From NCBI RefSeq assembly GCF_900115205.1, contig NZ_FOYQ01000002.1, forward strand, positions 434,001-498,000: DNA of 64,000 bases, given 5' to 3'. The stretch comes from Robiginitalea myxolifaciens (GTDB lineage: Bacteria > Bacteroidota > Bacteroidia > Flavobacteriales > Flavobacteriaceae). The translations under genes and the position numbers were made by a program. Positions within the stretch are counted from its first letter, which is position 1. Each line of letters begins with the position of its first letter. The notes beneath the pieces are model-generated. The model saw only the letters and a program-made list of their open reading frames with translations, did not search any database and had not been told where the DNA came from. Shown here piece by piece: positions 16,946 to 24,519 of this stretch.

Positions 16946-16975
16946 TTATCAACAATGGCTCTAAGTTATCAACAA
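16946..16975 (+). repeat. Tandem DnaA-box-like 10-mers upstream of HU
   Basis: TTATCAACAA occurs at 16946-16955 and again at 16966-16975, same orientation, exactly 20 bp apart (two helical turns). It differs from the DnaA box TTATCCACA at one base. A further TTATCAACA, on the minus strand, lies upstream of dnaN at 36293-36301. DnaA binding is inference. Confidence 0.45.
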
Positions 16976-17000
16976 AAACGCTGATTTGCCCCGGTTTTAC

Positions 17001-17030
17001 TTGTGTTGCACGCAAATCCGTATAAATTTG
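17001..17030 (+). promoter_or_regulatory. Predicted promoter of the HU gene
   Basis: TTG at 17001-17003, a 19-bp spacer and TAAATTTG at 17023-17030 match the Bacteroidota housekeeping promoter (TTTG, 19-20 bp, TAnnTTTG). The predicted start of transcription is near 17037, giving a leader of about 39 nt before the ATG. Confidence 0.65.
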
Positions 17031-17075
17031 TTTGCGCTTTGCAATATGTATAACATCTATTAACGAAATTTAATT

Positions 17076-17348
17076 ATGAACAAGACTGAATTAATCGATG
17101 CCATGGCAGCTGATGCCGGTATCACCAAGGCAGCCGCTAAAAAGGCACTCGAGTCTTTCCTCGGGAATGTTGAAGGATCACTGAAAAAAGGAAACCGAGT
17201 TTCACTCGTAGGTTTCGGATCCTGGTCAGTATCTCAGAGAAACGCCCGCGAGGGTCGTAACCCATCTACGGGTAAAACCATTCACATCCCAGCCAAGAAA
17301 GTTGTTAAGTTCAAAGCGGGATCTGATTTGAGCGATGCTGTAAACTAA
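17076..17348 (+). CDS. HU family DNA-binding protein
   Basis: A 90-residue histone-like protein that bends and compacts DNA as a dimer. It has the HU/IHF signature GFGSWSVSQRNAREGRNPST with the DNA-intercalating arm NPSTGKTIHIPA near residues 63-74. Length is exactly that of bacterial HU. It stands alone, with its own promoter and a strong terminator. Confidence 0.97.
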   Translation: MNKTELIDAMAADAGITKAAAKKALESFLGNVEGSLKKGNRVSLVGFGSWSVSQRNAREGRNPSTGKTIHIPAKKVVKFKAGSDLSDAVN

Positions 17349-17378
17349 GCAGTAACTACTCGATCCAAAATATTGAAG

Positions 17379-17408
17379 CAGCCCCGGGATACTCCCGGGG
17401 CTGTTTCT
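17379..17408 (+). terminator. Intrinsic terminator after HU
   Basis: A 10-bp perfect stem (CAGCCCCGGG / CCCGGGGCTG) with a 5-nt loop is followed by TTTCTTTT. It lies between the HU stop and the true start of the YqgE gene. Confidence 0.92.
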
Positions 17409-17477
17409 TTTCCACTACTTTGGGTTGTGTATTGGAGGAATTATGCTATTTTAGAACTAACTAACCCTCTTATTTGC

Positions 17478-18035
17478 ATGCTTAGCGAACCGCAAAAAGG
17501 AAATCTGCTCATCGCAGAGCCAGCGCTTACAGGAGATGTCTCCTTTAATCGCTCGGTGGTTTTACTTGCGGAACACAACGAAGAAGGGTCAGTAGGTTTT
17601 ATCCTGAACAAGCCCTTGAACTACAGCATGAGCGATCTCGTAGACGAGATCGAAGTCCCTTTCCCCGTATTTAATGGGGGGCCGGTAGAACAGGACAACC
17701 TTTATTTTATCCACAACGTACCCCATTTGATTTCGGATTCCATTGAAATCTCCGACGGAATTTTCTGGGGTGGCGATTTCGATACTACGGTAACCCTGAT
17801 CAATACGGGGCAAATCAGTCAGAACGATATTCGTTTCTTTCTGGGATACTCGGGATGGGCTTCCCTCCAGCTCAATCAGGAATTGCTCTCGAAATCCTGG
17901 ATTGTAGCTTCCAATAAATATGAGAGCGATATCATCCGCAAGTCTACCCAGGCCTTTTGGAAAGAAAAGATGATGGAACTTGGGGGCGACTATATGCTCT
18001 GGTCAAACGCCCCGGAGAATCCCAGCCTGAACTAG
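17478..18035 (+). CDS. YqgE/AlgH family protein
   Basis: A 185-residue protein of the YqgE/AlgH family (COG1678), widely conserved with an unsolved role. Signature motifs are GNLLIAEPALTGD, FNRSVVLLAEH and VGFILNKPL, with FFLGYSGWASLQLNQE in the second half. The open frame extends upstream to a TTG at 17373, but that start falls inside the HU terminator and adds residues unlike the family, so the ATG at 17478 is chosen. It is convergent with the class IV aminotransferase (7-bp gap). Confidence 0.94.
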   Translation: MLSEPQKGNLLIAEPALTGDVSFNRSVVLLAEHNEEGSVGFILNKPLNYSMSDLVDEIEVPFPVFNGGPVEQDNLYFIHNVPHLISDSIEISDGIFWGGDFDTTVTLINTGQISQNDIRFFLGYSGWASLQLNQELLSKSWIVASNKYESDIIRKSTQAFWKEKMMELGGDYMLWSNAPENPSLN

Positions 18036-18042
18036 AATCGAA

Positions 18043-18900
18043 TTAAGATTCTTGTCCCGCTATTTGTTGGTTTAATTCATTGAGAACCCGCTCAGCAACC
18101 TCATGTCCATAGGTCGCCTTTCTGTAGGCCGTAATGGGCCGGATGCCACGAATTACATTGGTAGCAAATAGTTCATCGGCCTGCTGCAGTTCAAAAGGTG
18201 AAATAGAGGCCTCAACCCATTGATATTCCGAATCCGTTGCACCAAGCTTTAATAATTGCTTTCGAAGTATACCATCTAAAGCCCCGTCGGCAAGTGGCGG
18301 GGTCTTGATCTCCTTCCCCCTGACCAGGAAAATATTGCCATCAAGAGCCTCTGCAACCGATTTATTGTGGTTTAGGAGAAAGCAGGTTTGCATGTCATTT
18401 TCACGGGTGTAGATACCGGCCAGAACATGAACGATCTTGTTGCTATGCTTTAAGCCGGTGAGCTCATCGGCATGGAGGTAATAGTCTTTGTAGAGGTCGG
18501 CCCGGTTGTCCCCGGTTTCCAACTCATAAGCCGCTTTGGACAGCGGCTCGTGCTCCACTATGTAGCGAATTCCACGATCCTCAGGGGTATAGCGGCCACC
18601 TTCCTTCCGAAATACGGTCAGGCGTATTCTCGCGGGCTGAGTTGCCACACCATCGGCCTGTAAACCCTTGCGAATTTCCTCCTCCAGGAACTCCATGGTA
18701 AAACTCATAGGGATCTCCATTCGGAGGCGCCGCATCGAGGACATCAAACGGAAGTAGTGGTCTTCCCAAAAAAGCAATTCAGCTCCGGTATAACGAATAG
18801 TCTCAAATAACGCATCGCCATAGCGCAGCCCGCGATTTTGATGATTCAGGAAATGGGAATCGGCGGGAAGTAAATCGCCGTCTAGATTTATGGTGGACAT
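18043..18900 (-). CDS. Class IV aminotransferase (BCAT/4-amino-4-deoxychorismate lyase-like)
   Basis: A 285-residue PLP enzyme of fold type IV. Seen are NRGLRYGDALFETIR at the N-terminus, the PLP-lysine region LTGLKHSNKIVHVLA and the C-terminal ATNVIRGIRPI. Such enzymes are branched-chain aminotransferases, D-amino-acid transaminases or the PabC lyase of folate synthesis; the short length and the ADELFATNVIRG motif suggest a PabC-like role, but the choice is uncertain. It abuts the START-like gene on the same strand with no gap. Confidence 0.9.
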   Translation of the reverse strand: MSTINLDGDLLPADSHFLNHQNRGLRYGDALFETIRYTGAELLFWEDHYFRLMSSMRRLRMEIPMSFTMEFLEEEIRKGLQADGVATQPARIRLTVFRKEGGRYTPEDRGIRYIVEHEPLSKAAYELETGDNRADLYKDYYLHADELTGLKHSNKIVHVLAGIYTRENDMQTCFLLNHNKSVAEALDGNIFLVRGKEIKTPPLADGALDGILRKQLLKLGATDSEYQWVEASISPFELQQADELFATNVIRGIRPITAYRKATYGHEVAERVLNELNQQIAGQES

Positions 18901-19284
18901 TTACGTAGAACCCAGGATTTGCTTCAGGTCGGATACCTGATTGTCCCACAACATTTTAGCCTCTTCCACCTCATCCTCTTCGGCAAAGTCTGTAATAAAG
19001 AGCGATACATCCTTGGTAATCTCGTCTACGATTATCCGCATCTCAAAATAGGAGTCATCTTCATTGTATTCCCAGGCAAAACGAACAAATTCATCGGATT
19101 TGCGCTTGAGCATGCGGGCAACCTCTTCCGCCCCATCCCAGATAAAGGTGAATTTCTCACCCCGGGAGTTGACGTTGTCCGCAAACCATTCCGAAAGCCC
19201 GGATGGTGTAGCGAGATATTGGAAGAGCAACTGGGGAGAGGATTGAATAACAAACTCCAGTTCAAATTTCACCTTGTCTTCCAT
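18901..19284 (-). CDS. START-like domain protein
   Basis: A 127-residue helix-grip (START/Bet v1-like) protein of the group annotated as START-like in Flavobacteriaceae. Features are FELEFVIQSSPQLLFQYLATPSG near the start, with SGLSEWFADNV and FVRFAWEYNEDDSYFEMRI after it, as in AHSA1-related proteins. Cytoplasmic, ligand unknown. It directly precedes the aminotransferase and lies divergent from tRNA-Met. Confidence 0.9.
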   Translation of the reverse strand: MEDKVKFELEFVIQSSPQLLFQYLATPSGLSEWFADNVNSRGEKFTFIWDGAEEVARMLKRKSDEFVRFAWEYNEDDSYFEMRIIVDEITKDVSLFITDFAEEDEVEEAKMLWDNQVSDLKQILGST

Positions 19285-19372
19285 TATAATTGGGATTTTT
19301 AGCTCGCGGGCAATATATCGAATTATGCATGATTAAAAAATAATTGAAGAAAAACTTTTTGGGGGGATCGCC

Positions 19373-19403
19373 TTGGGGAAACAATGGAGAAAAACTATAT
19401 TTG
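19373..19403 (+). promoter_or_regulatory. Predicted promoter of tRNA-Met
   Basis: TTG at 19373-19375, a 20-bp spacer and TATATTTG at 19396-19403, an exact TAnnTTTG match. The tRNA begins 20 bp downstream of the -7 box. Confidence 0.65.
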
Positions 19404-19423
19404 CAGCCGCTTTTATACACCAC

Positions 19424-19497
19424 GGCGAGGTAGCTCAGGTGGTTAGAGCGCAGGATTCATAACCCTGAGGTCGGGGGTTCAAGTCCCCCTCTCGCTA
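19424..19497 (+). tRNA. tRNA-Met (CAT)
   Basis: A 74-nt cloverleaf: acceptor GGCGAGG / TCTCGCT (with G-U pairs at both ends), D-arm GCTC...GAGC, anticodon loop TTCATAA with CAT at 19458-19460, T-arm GGGGG TTCAAGT CCCCC. The anticodon stem has one A-C mismatch next to the loop. CCA is not encoded. The 1-72 pair is a G-U pair and D-loop features resemble elongator tRNA-Met rather than initiator (which has an unpaired 1-72). Confidence 0.95.
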
Positions 19498-19506
19498 CGC
19501 ATATTC

Positions 19507-19540
19507 AAAGGGCTTTCAATTATATTGGAGGCCCTTTTTT
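19507..19540 (+). terminator. Intrinsic terminator after tRNA-Met
   Basis: AAAGGGC (19507-19513) pairs with GCCCTTT (19531-19537) across a 17-nt loop and runs into a T-tract. It ends the single-tRNA transcript. Confidence 0.75.
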
Positions 19541-19557
19541 TATTAGGATAATTACCG

Positions 19558-20442
19558 CTATCCGCTTACCACTACATCCTTCTCATAATAATTGTGGATT
19601 TGAATCAGGATTAGCCCAAAACCGACCGCCGCCACTATCAGAACGGTACTAATCAGTCCACTAACCCCAAAGGACAAGCGAATTAAAATGGTAGATACGA
19701 TGAATCCTGAATTACGGATAATCTTGTGGAATTTATCTGTATAGAAAAATGACAGCAGGAGAAGAACAACATCCACAAGAATAAGTACCGTAAAAAACTC
19801 ATCGAAGAATAAATTATTGATGGATTGAAAGGATGGCAACTGATCTGCAGTAAATGAAATCTCGTTAAGCCAACCTGCTAACGTTATAAGAGCCAGTACA
19901 AAAAACAGGGGAACCAGAAGGGTAGCAATGATCTTTTTTCGCCGGATAAACCGCGTTAGTTTACTATCCATTACCTGCGTTGAAGTTACCTTTCGCTTAC
20001 CGCGCTTTTGAAACTGATATATTAGATAAAACAGTAATAACGAAGCGATTACATCATAAGTGAATTGTAAGTCGTCTTTTATTTCAAACCAGTTCGAAGT
20101 AAGTTCCAACGAAGCCAAATCCTTAAATAGCTTCCTGATTATGATCAGGGTAATAATCTCATACTGCTTGGTTATATAAGTTGTGAAGGATTTGGGTAAA
20201 TAATATACGAGTAGGTAAACCTCATAAATCAGTATAAACGAGAATGGGGTATAAATTGCAGATATTGGATTTTTGAGCAATTCCGACTCAGCAAACCAAT
20301 TTACGATTCCATAATTCGTTAGGAATATCAAGGCTAAATGAAGGACGAAACTAAGTACAGCAACACGCAGGATTATCCGTTCTATCCGTTTTTTGGTTTC
20401 TTCGGATAGAAACAGCTTAAATAGTCTATCAGAAATATTCAC
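19558..20442 (-). CDS. Integral membrane protein of unknown function
   Basis: A 294-residue protein with about six to seven hydrophobic segments (for example VAVLSFVLHLALIFL near residue 28 and LLVPLFFVLALITLAG near 176) and a basic cytoplasmic loop QKRGKRKVTS near 145. The start is GTG. I do not recognise a family. It follows the 49-residue small gene by 6 nt on the same strand, so the two are probably one operon. The AT-rich, lysine- and isoleucine-rich composition differs from the surrounding genes. Confidence 0.85.
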   Translation of the reverse strand: MNISDRLFKLFLSEETKKRIERIILRVAVLSFVLHLALIFLTNYGIVNWFAESELLKNPISAIYTPFSFILIYEVYLLVYYLPKSFTTYITKQYEIITLIIIRKLFKDLASLELTSNWFEIKDDLQFTYDVIASLLLFYLIYQFQKRGKRKVTSTQVMDSKLTRFIRRKKIIATLLVPLFFVLALITLAGWLNEISFTADQLPSFQSINNLFFDEFFTVLILVDVVLLLLSFFYTDKFHKIIRNSGFIVSTILIRLSFGVSGLISTVLIVAAVGFGLILIQIHNYYEKDVVVSG

Positions 20443-20448
20443 GGCTAA

Positions 20449-20598
20449 TTACTCGCCCTGGGCCTCAGGCGAAGGAGAAGCCGAATTTCCAGCCCGTTGC
20501 CTGCGCAGGGCCTCTAGTACTTCTGGATCAAATCTTACCCCATTGGTATGCATATCGGCCATGGGCAGCTGGCTGCGAAGGTCTTTTTTCTTTTTCAT
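20449..20598 (-). CDS. Small 49-residue protein upstream of the membrane protein
   Basis: A short open frame (ATG 20598, TAA 20449) encoding a charged product: basic start MKKKKDLRSQ, middle FDPEVLEALRRQRAG, acidic end SPEAQGE. It has no membrane segment. Support for being real: it sits 6 nt before the GTG of the membrane protein, has a sensible start, and an inverted repeat and likely promoter lie just upstream. No family is recognised. It could be a small partner or regulator of the membrane protein; function unknown. Confidence 0.6.
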   Translation of the reverse strand: MKKKKDLRSQLPMADMHTNGVRFDPEVLEALRRQRAGNSASPSPEAQGE

Positions 20599-20612
20599 CG
20601 TAACACTTTATT

Positions 20613-20656
20613 AGCAATTACTATCCAAATTTTAAGATTACTTTGATAGTATTGCT
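20613..20656. promoter_or_regulatory. Imperfect inverted repeat upstream of the small gene
   Basis: AGCAATTACTATC (20613-20625) and GATAGTATTGCT (20645-20656) form a near-perfect inverted repeat (one bulged base) around 19 bp of AT-rich DNA. It brackets the region where the promoter of the 49-residue gene should lie, so it may be an operator. Confidence 0.4.
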
Positions 20657-20690
20657 ATTAAAGATACGGATTATTGTTTAACTTTATCAT

Positions 20691-21044
20691 CTATTCATTA
20701 AACAAAACAAAGAATAAGGCCAAATTGACTAAGGCATAGAATAATGATGGGGTAGATTTTAAAAAACTATCTTTAATACGGATGCGTGTTATAAAGCCCA
20801 GTACCATGAGCATGGAAAGTCCCATACTCCCCAAAAGTGCCAATGGAAGAAACCATAAACCTATCAATAAAGCCAAAGCTCCAGCAAGTTGAAGGATTCC
20901 GGTCAGTTTTCTGTATTTACTCAGGCCATATCTCTTAAACTCAAGCATCATATAAGGAGAATAGAGGCAGGTAACTCCGAAGAATAAAAAGGAGATGGCC
21001 GAAAACAGAAGTAAGGTCAGGGCTAAAGGTCCAATGGAATTCAT
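20691..21044 (-). CDS. DoxX-like membrane protein
   Basis: A 117-residue four-helix membrane protein with the DoxX/DUF-like pattern YKRYGLSKYRKLTGILQLAGALALLIGLW in the middle (residues about 37-64) and a hydrophobic C-terminus. DoxX-like proteins act in the respiratory or redox physiology of some bacteria, but the role here is unknown. It is divergent from a paralogous DoxX-like gene with only 34 bp between start codons. Confidence 0.85.
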   Translation of the reverse strand: MNSIGPLALTLLLFSAISFLFFGVTCLYSPYMMLEFKRYGLSKYRKLTGILQLAGALALLIGLWFLPLALLGSMGLSMLMVLGFITRIRIKDSFLKSTPSLFYALVNLALFFVLFNE

Positions 21045-21078
21045 AAATCTTATAAATTAACTATATAAACTCGCAATC

Positions 21079-21444
21079 ATGGAATACGTATTAACCGGGA
21101 TTAAGGTCTTTATTTTTCTGAGCATTATTAATGTTTGGTTCTTTCGTTTTAACAAAGCTACGACCTGGCGTGGTGGTTCTGCAAAAAGTATGAAAGAAGA
21201 ATTCGAAGTATATGGCCTATCCGAAACACTTATGTACCTGGTAGGAGCCCTAAAAGTAATATCCGCAATCCTGATCCTGGCCTCGATCTGGTTTCCATCG
21301 TTAACTATACCTGCTGCCGGAACCATGGCTGTGCTTATGGCCGGCGCAATAAGCATGCATGTAAAAGTTCAGGATCCCATAAAAAGATCTTTTCCAGCCT
21401 TTTCTTTTTTAGTACTCTCTGTAGTTTTAATTTTTGCCGGTTAA
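21079..21444 (+). CDS. DoxX-like membrane protein
   Basis: A 121-residue four-helix membrane protein. Motifs are FRFNKATTWRGGSAKSMKEE after the first helix, GLSETLMYLVGALKVISA in the second and HVKVQDPIKRSFPAFSFL near the end, as in DoxX-like proteins. It shares the helix pattern, an EF.VYGLS-type segment and length with the divergent neighbour, so the pair looks like an ancient duplication. Role unknown. Confidence 0.85.
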   Translation: MEYVLTGIKVFIFLSIINVWFFRFNKATTWRGGSAKSMKEEFEVYGLSETLMYLVGALKVISAILILASIWFPSLTIPAAGTMAVLMAGAISMHVKVQDPIKRSFPAFSFLVLSVVLIFAG

Positions 21445-21557
21445 GCATTCCTAGTACGTACGCAGTTTTTAAAACGAGAATTATACTTCCATCAGAACAA
21501 CTTAAATTTTTCGGGTAGTATTTTTTGTACTTATCTTTAAAGGTCATTGTGCGCGAC

Positions 21558-23816
21558 ATGAGGCCTATTTTAACTGGTATTCTTTCCCTTATTCTCCTAA
21601 CCGGTGTTAGCTGTGTCAGTAACTTCGAGGAACCTCAGATCGACCTTTCCGCCTATGAATTAACCCCGGGCCTCGTATTACAAAACATAGCTTCCGAACC
21701 ACTGATAGAAGCCCCTGTGGCCCTGAATTTCGATTCTCAGGGCAATATTTGGGTGCTGGAGATGTCGGGCTATATGAGGACGCTGGAGGGCGTCGATGAG
21801 GAAGACCCCATCGGGCGGATCCTGGTACTTGAAGATAAAGACCGGGATGGCGTTGCCGATCACAGCAAAGTATTTTTAGACAGCCTCAAACTGGCCCGCG
21901 CTTTCACCCATGTTTATGGTGGGCTGCTTTATGCCGAACCGCCTTATCTGTACTTCACGGAGATTACTGAAGACTTGCTGCCCGGGAAAACGGAAATCGT
22001 GGATTCGGCCTATGCAGTAGGTGGAAATGTGGAACATCAGCCCAACGGGTTATTGATGAATATCGATAACTGGATTTATAGTGCAAAGGACTCCAAGCGG
22101 TATCGAAAGCAAAAGGGAAAATGGATCAAAGAATCCACCTCCTTCCGCGGTCAATGGGGCATTACCCATGATCCTTACGGCCGCCTGTACTACAACGACA
22201 ATTCCAACCAGCTGCGCGGGGATTACGTACTTCCCAACCTGGTCAACAAGAATCCGAGATACGAGGTTCAGTACAGTATTGGCAATAACGTAGTGGCGAA
22301 TCAAGCCGTTTACCCGCTGCAGGCCACCGCCGTAAACCGGGGTTATATTCCCGGGGTTCTTCGGGAAGATGGGATGCTCAACAATTTCACAAGCGCCGCG
22401 GCTCCGCTGTACTTTGAAGGTTCTGGTTTACCGGAAGCATTCTCGGGGGATTTCTTTGTATGTGGACCAGAAGTAAATCTGGTTAAGCGGAATCGGGTCG
22501 GATTTGACTCCTTACAGACCAGCGGGGAACAAGTATGGAAGGACCGGGAATTCCTGAGAAGCTGGGACCAGGCATTTCGGCCCGTAAATTTGGCCAACGG
22601 ACCGGATGGAGCTCTTTTTCTGGTGGATATGCACCGTGGTATTATTCAACATAAAACCTATCTGACAAGTTATCTCCGGGAACAATACATCTCCAGGGGG
22701 CTGGATACGGTTAGCGGGATGGGTCGAATCCTTAGAATTTCCAGCGATTCTCTACCCTATCGACGTGTAGATCTCACCTCCTTGTCGGCAGTAGCTCTGC
22801 TAGACTCCCTGGCTTCGGCCAATATCTGGATTCGGGATAATGCACAGCAGCTTTTAATCACAAAAATTAATGCAGGTTCCACTGAAAAAGGCCTATCCGA
22901 ATCAGGTGTCGAAACCACTGCGCGACTTCAGGATATTGTAAATACAGCCGGCAGCGAGAAAACCCGGATTCACGCATTGTATTCCCTGGAGGGCATTGAC
23001 CAACTCCGATTGGAAAAGCTAGACCTCAAAGGATTAGCGGAGTATCCCCATTATACGTCCCATATTTTAAAATTAATGGCGGAGCGGGACTTTAAGTTAT
23101 CTGTCGGGGCACTGGAAACGCTTTTACACGCCAGGAATGAAATTATTGATTACTACCTGGTTCACTATCTGGCCCGGACTTTAGCGAAAAATGGAACAGG
23201 CACTGAAGATTCATACCTCAATTACCTCACTGCACTTTTGAACCGGCATGCGGAAACCCCAATCTACGAGGATGCCCTCTTTTCGGCCTTGTATCCCAAT
23301 GAAAAACAGTTTTTCTTAAACCATGAAAAAGCACTTAGTGAGGGATTGAGCCAGCGCCTGGATTCAATATCCCAGCTCCAGATCCCGGAAAAAATCAATT
23401 TTTCTGTTGGCGAAGACCCGCTTACCCGTGGACGCATCCTTTTTAATACGCATTGTGCTACCTGTCACGGACCGGATGGTAAGGGGATACAGAATTTAGC
23501 TCCCCCTCTGCTCCAATCGGAGTTCGTTTCCGAATCCAAGGAGCGTCTGGTGGCGTTGATGCTTTATGGCTTGCACGGCCCCATAACGGTTAATGGCACC
23601 GCCTACGATTTTCAGGTCGCTATGCCGGGGATCGGGAACAACAAAGAACTAACCGACGAGAATATCCGGGATATTGGAAATTTTGTGCGCAATGCCTTTA
23701 CCACTTCGCCTCAAAGTATCCGAACCACTACCATTGATAGCCTCAGAAAAATTGACCGAACCTATGACCAGACCTTTACAGCAGACCAATTGCATGACCT
23801 TTTTGACTCGAATTAG
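21558..23816 (+). CDS. PVC-type heme-binding / c-type cytochrome lipoprotein
   Basis: A 752-residue periplasmic or outer-membrane lipoprotein. The ATG at 21558 gives a lipobox TGVSC (Cys 19); the frame opens further upstream without support. Residues about 35-400 are a beta-propeller of the PVC-type/sorbosone-dehydrogenase-like class (NIWVLEMSGYMRTLEG, FRPVNLANGPDGALFLVDM). A helical stretch follows, then a cytochrome c domain with heme motif CATCH at 633-637 and a probable Met ligand in VAMPGIGNN. It overlaps the DUF1080 gene by 23 nt. Oxidation of a sugar or alcohol with electrons passed to the heme is a fair inference; the substrate is unknown. Confidence 0.9.
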   Translation: MRPILTGILSLILLTGVSCVSNFEEPQIDLSAYELTPGLVLQNIASEPLIEAPVALNFDSQGNIWVLEMSGYMRTLEGVDEEDPIGRILVLEDKDRDGVADHSKVFLDSLKLARAFTHVYGGLLYAEPPYLYFTEITEDLLPGKTEIVDSAYAVGGNVEHQPNGLLMNIDNWIYSAKDSKRYRKQKGKWIKESTSFRGQWGITHDPYGRLYYNDNSNQLRGDYVLPNLVNKNPRYEVQYSIGNNVVANQAVYPLQATAVNRGYIPGVLREDGMLNNFTSAAAPLYFEGSGLPEAFSGDFFVCGPEVNLVKRNRVGFDSLQTSGEQVWKDREFLRSWDQAFRPVNLANGPDGALFLVDMHRGIIQHKTYLTSYLREQYISRGLDTVSGMGRILRISSDSLPYRRVDLTSLSAVALLDSLASANIWIRDNAQQLLITKINAGSTEKGLSESGVETTARLQDIVNTAGSEKTRIHALYSLEGIDQLRLEKLDLKGLAEYPHYTSHILKLMAERDFKLSVGALETLLHARNEIIDYYLVHYLARTLAKNGTGTEDSYLNYLTALLNRHAETPIYEDALFSALYPNEKQFFLNHEKALSEGLSQRLDSISQLQIPEKINFSVGEDPLTRGRILFNTHCATCHGPDGKGIQNLAPPLLQSEFVSESKERLVALMLYGLHGPITVNGTAYDFQVAMPGIGNNKELTDENIRDIGNFVRNAFTTSPQSIRTTTIDSLRKIDRTYDQTFTADQLHDLFDSN

Positions 23817-24486
23817 CTTTTTCTTCTTCCTGGCGCTCCTATTGGGCAGCTGTGGCGGTTCAGAACCCGATTGGCAGTATTTAGTCAAAGACCCCGAGCT
23901 TACGGCCTGGGAGGTGCGCAATGGCAAAGCGTCCTACATTCTGGAGGACGGAGTAGTTATCGGCACTACCGTAGCGAATTCCCCCAACACTTTTTTGTGT
24001 ACCCGGAAGCAGTTCGATGATTTCATTTTGGAGTTTGAGGTAATGGTAGATCCCAATATTAATTCGGGCGTGCAATTCAGAAGTCACAGCAGACCTGAAT
24101 ACAATGACGGACAAATACACGGCTACCAGGCAGAGATCGATCCCAGCCCCCGCGCCTGGAGCGGTGGGATCTACGAGGAAGGGAAACGCGGCTGGCTCTA
24201 TACCCTGGAAAATAATCCAGAAGGCCGCACCGCCTTTAAAAATGGGAGCTGGAACCACTATCGCATCGAAGCTTTCGGAAACCAGTTGGCGATTTGGGTC
24301 AACGGTATCAATACCGCCAACCTGATCGACGAAGCCGAAAGTTCCGGATTCATCGGATTACAGGTACACAGCATCCCGGACGATTCCCTTGCGGGAAAGC
24401 AAATCAAATGGAGGAATATCCGGTTACTAACTCAAGGGGCCGAATCGTTCAGGTCGGAAACCACTGCGCCCTTGATTCGCAAATAG
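23794..24486 (+). CDS. DUF1080 lipoprotein (3-keto-disaccharide hydrolase family)
   Basis: A 230-residue lipoprotein; the start at 23794 yields a signal peptide with lipobox LLGSC (Cys 20), while the longer frame from 23674 has no signal. The concanavalin-like DUF1080 domain shows FILEFEVMVDPNINSGVQFR and HGYQAEIDPSPRAWSGGIYEE. Members include 3-keto-disaccharide hydrolases, which cleave 3-oxidised glycosides. The gene begins inside the preceding cytochrome gene, so the two products are probably made in step. A joint oxidise-then-cleave pathway is inferred. Confidence 0.92.
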   Translation: MTFLTRISFFFFLALLLGSCGGSEPDWQYLVKDPELTAWEVRNGKASYILEDGVVIGTTVANSPNTFLCTRKQFDDFILEFEVMVDPNINSGVQFRSHSRPEYNDGQIHGYQAEIDPSPRAWSGGIYEEGKRGWLYTLENNPEGRTAFKNGSWNHYRIEAFGNQLAIWVNGINTANLIDEAESSGFIGLQVHSIPDDSLAGKQIKWRNIRLLTQGAESFRSETTAPLIRK

Positions 24487-24519
24487 CTATTTTGGCTAAC
24501 TTTAGTATAAATCCCTGCA

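Noticed and set aside
17373-17477. Upstream TTG extension of the YqgE gene
   Set aside because: It starts inside the HU terminator stem and adds 35 residues unlike the family; the ATG at 17478 fits.
19424-19557. tRNA-Met as an integration site for an island
   Set aside because: No integrase, no direct repeat of the tRNA 3' end and ordinary flanking genes.
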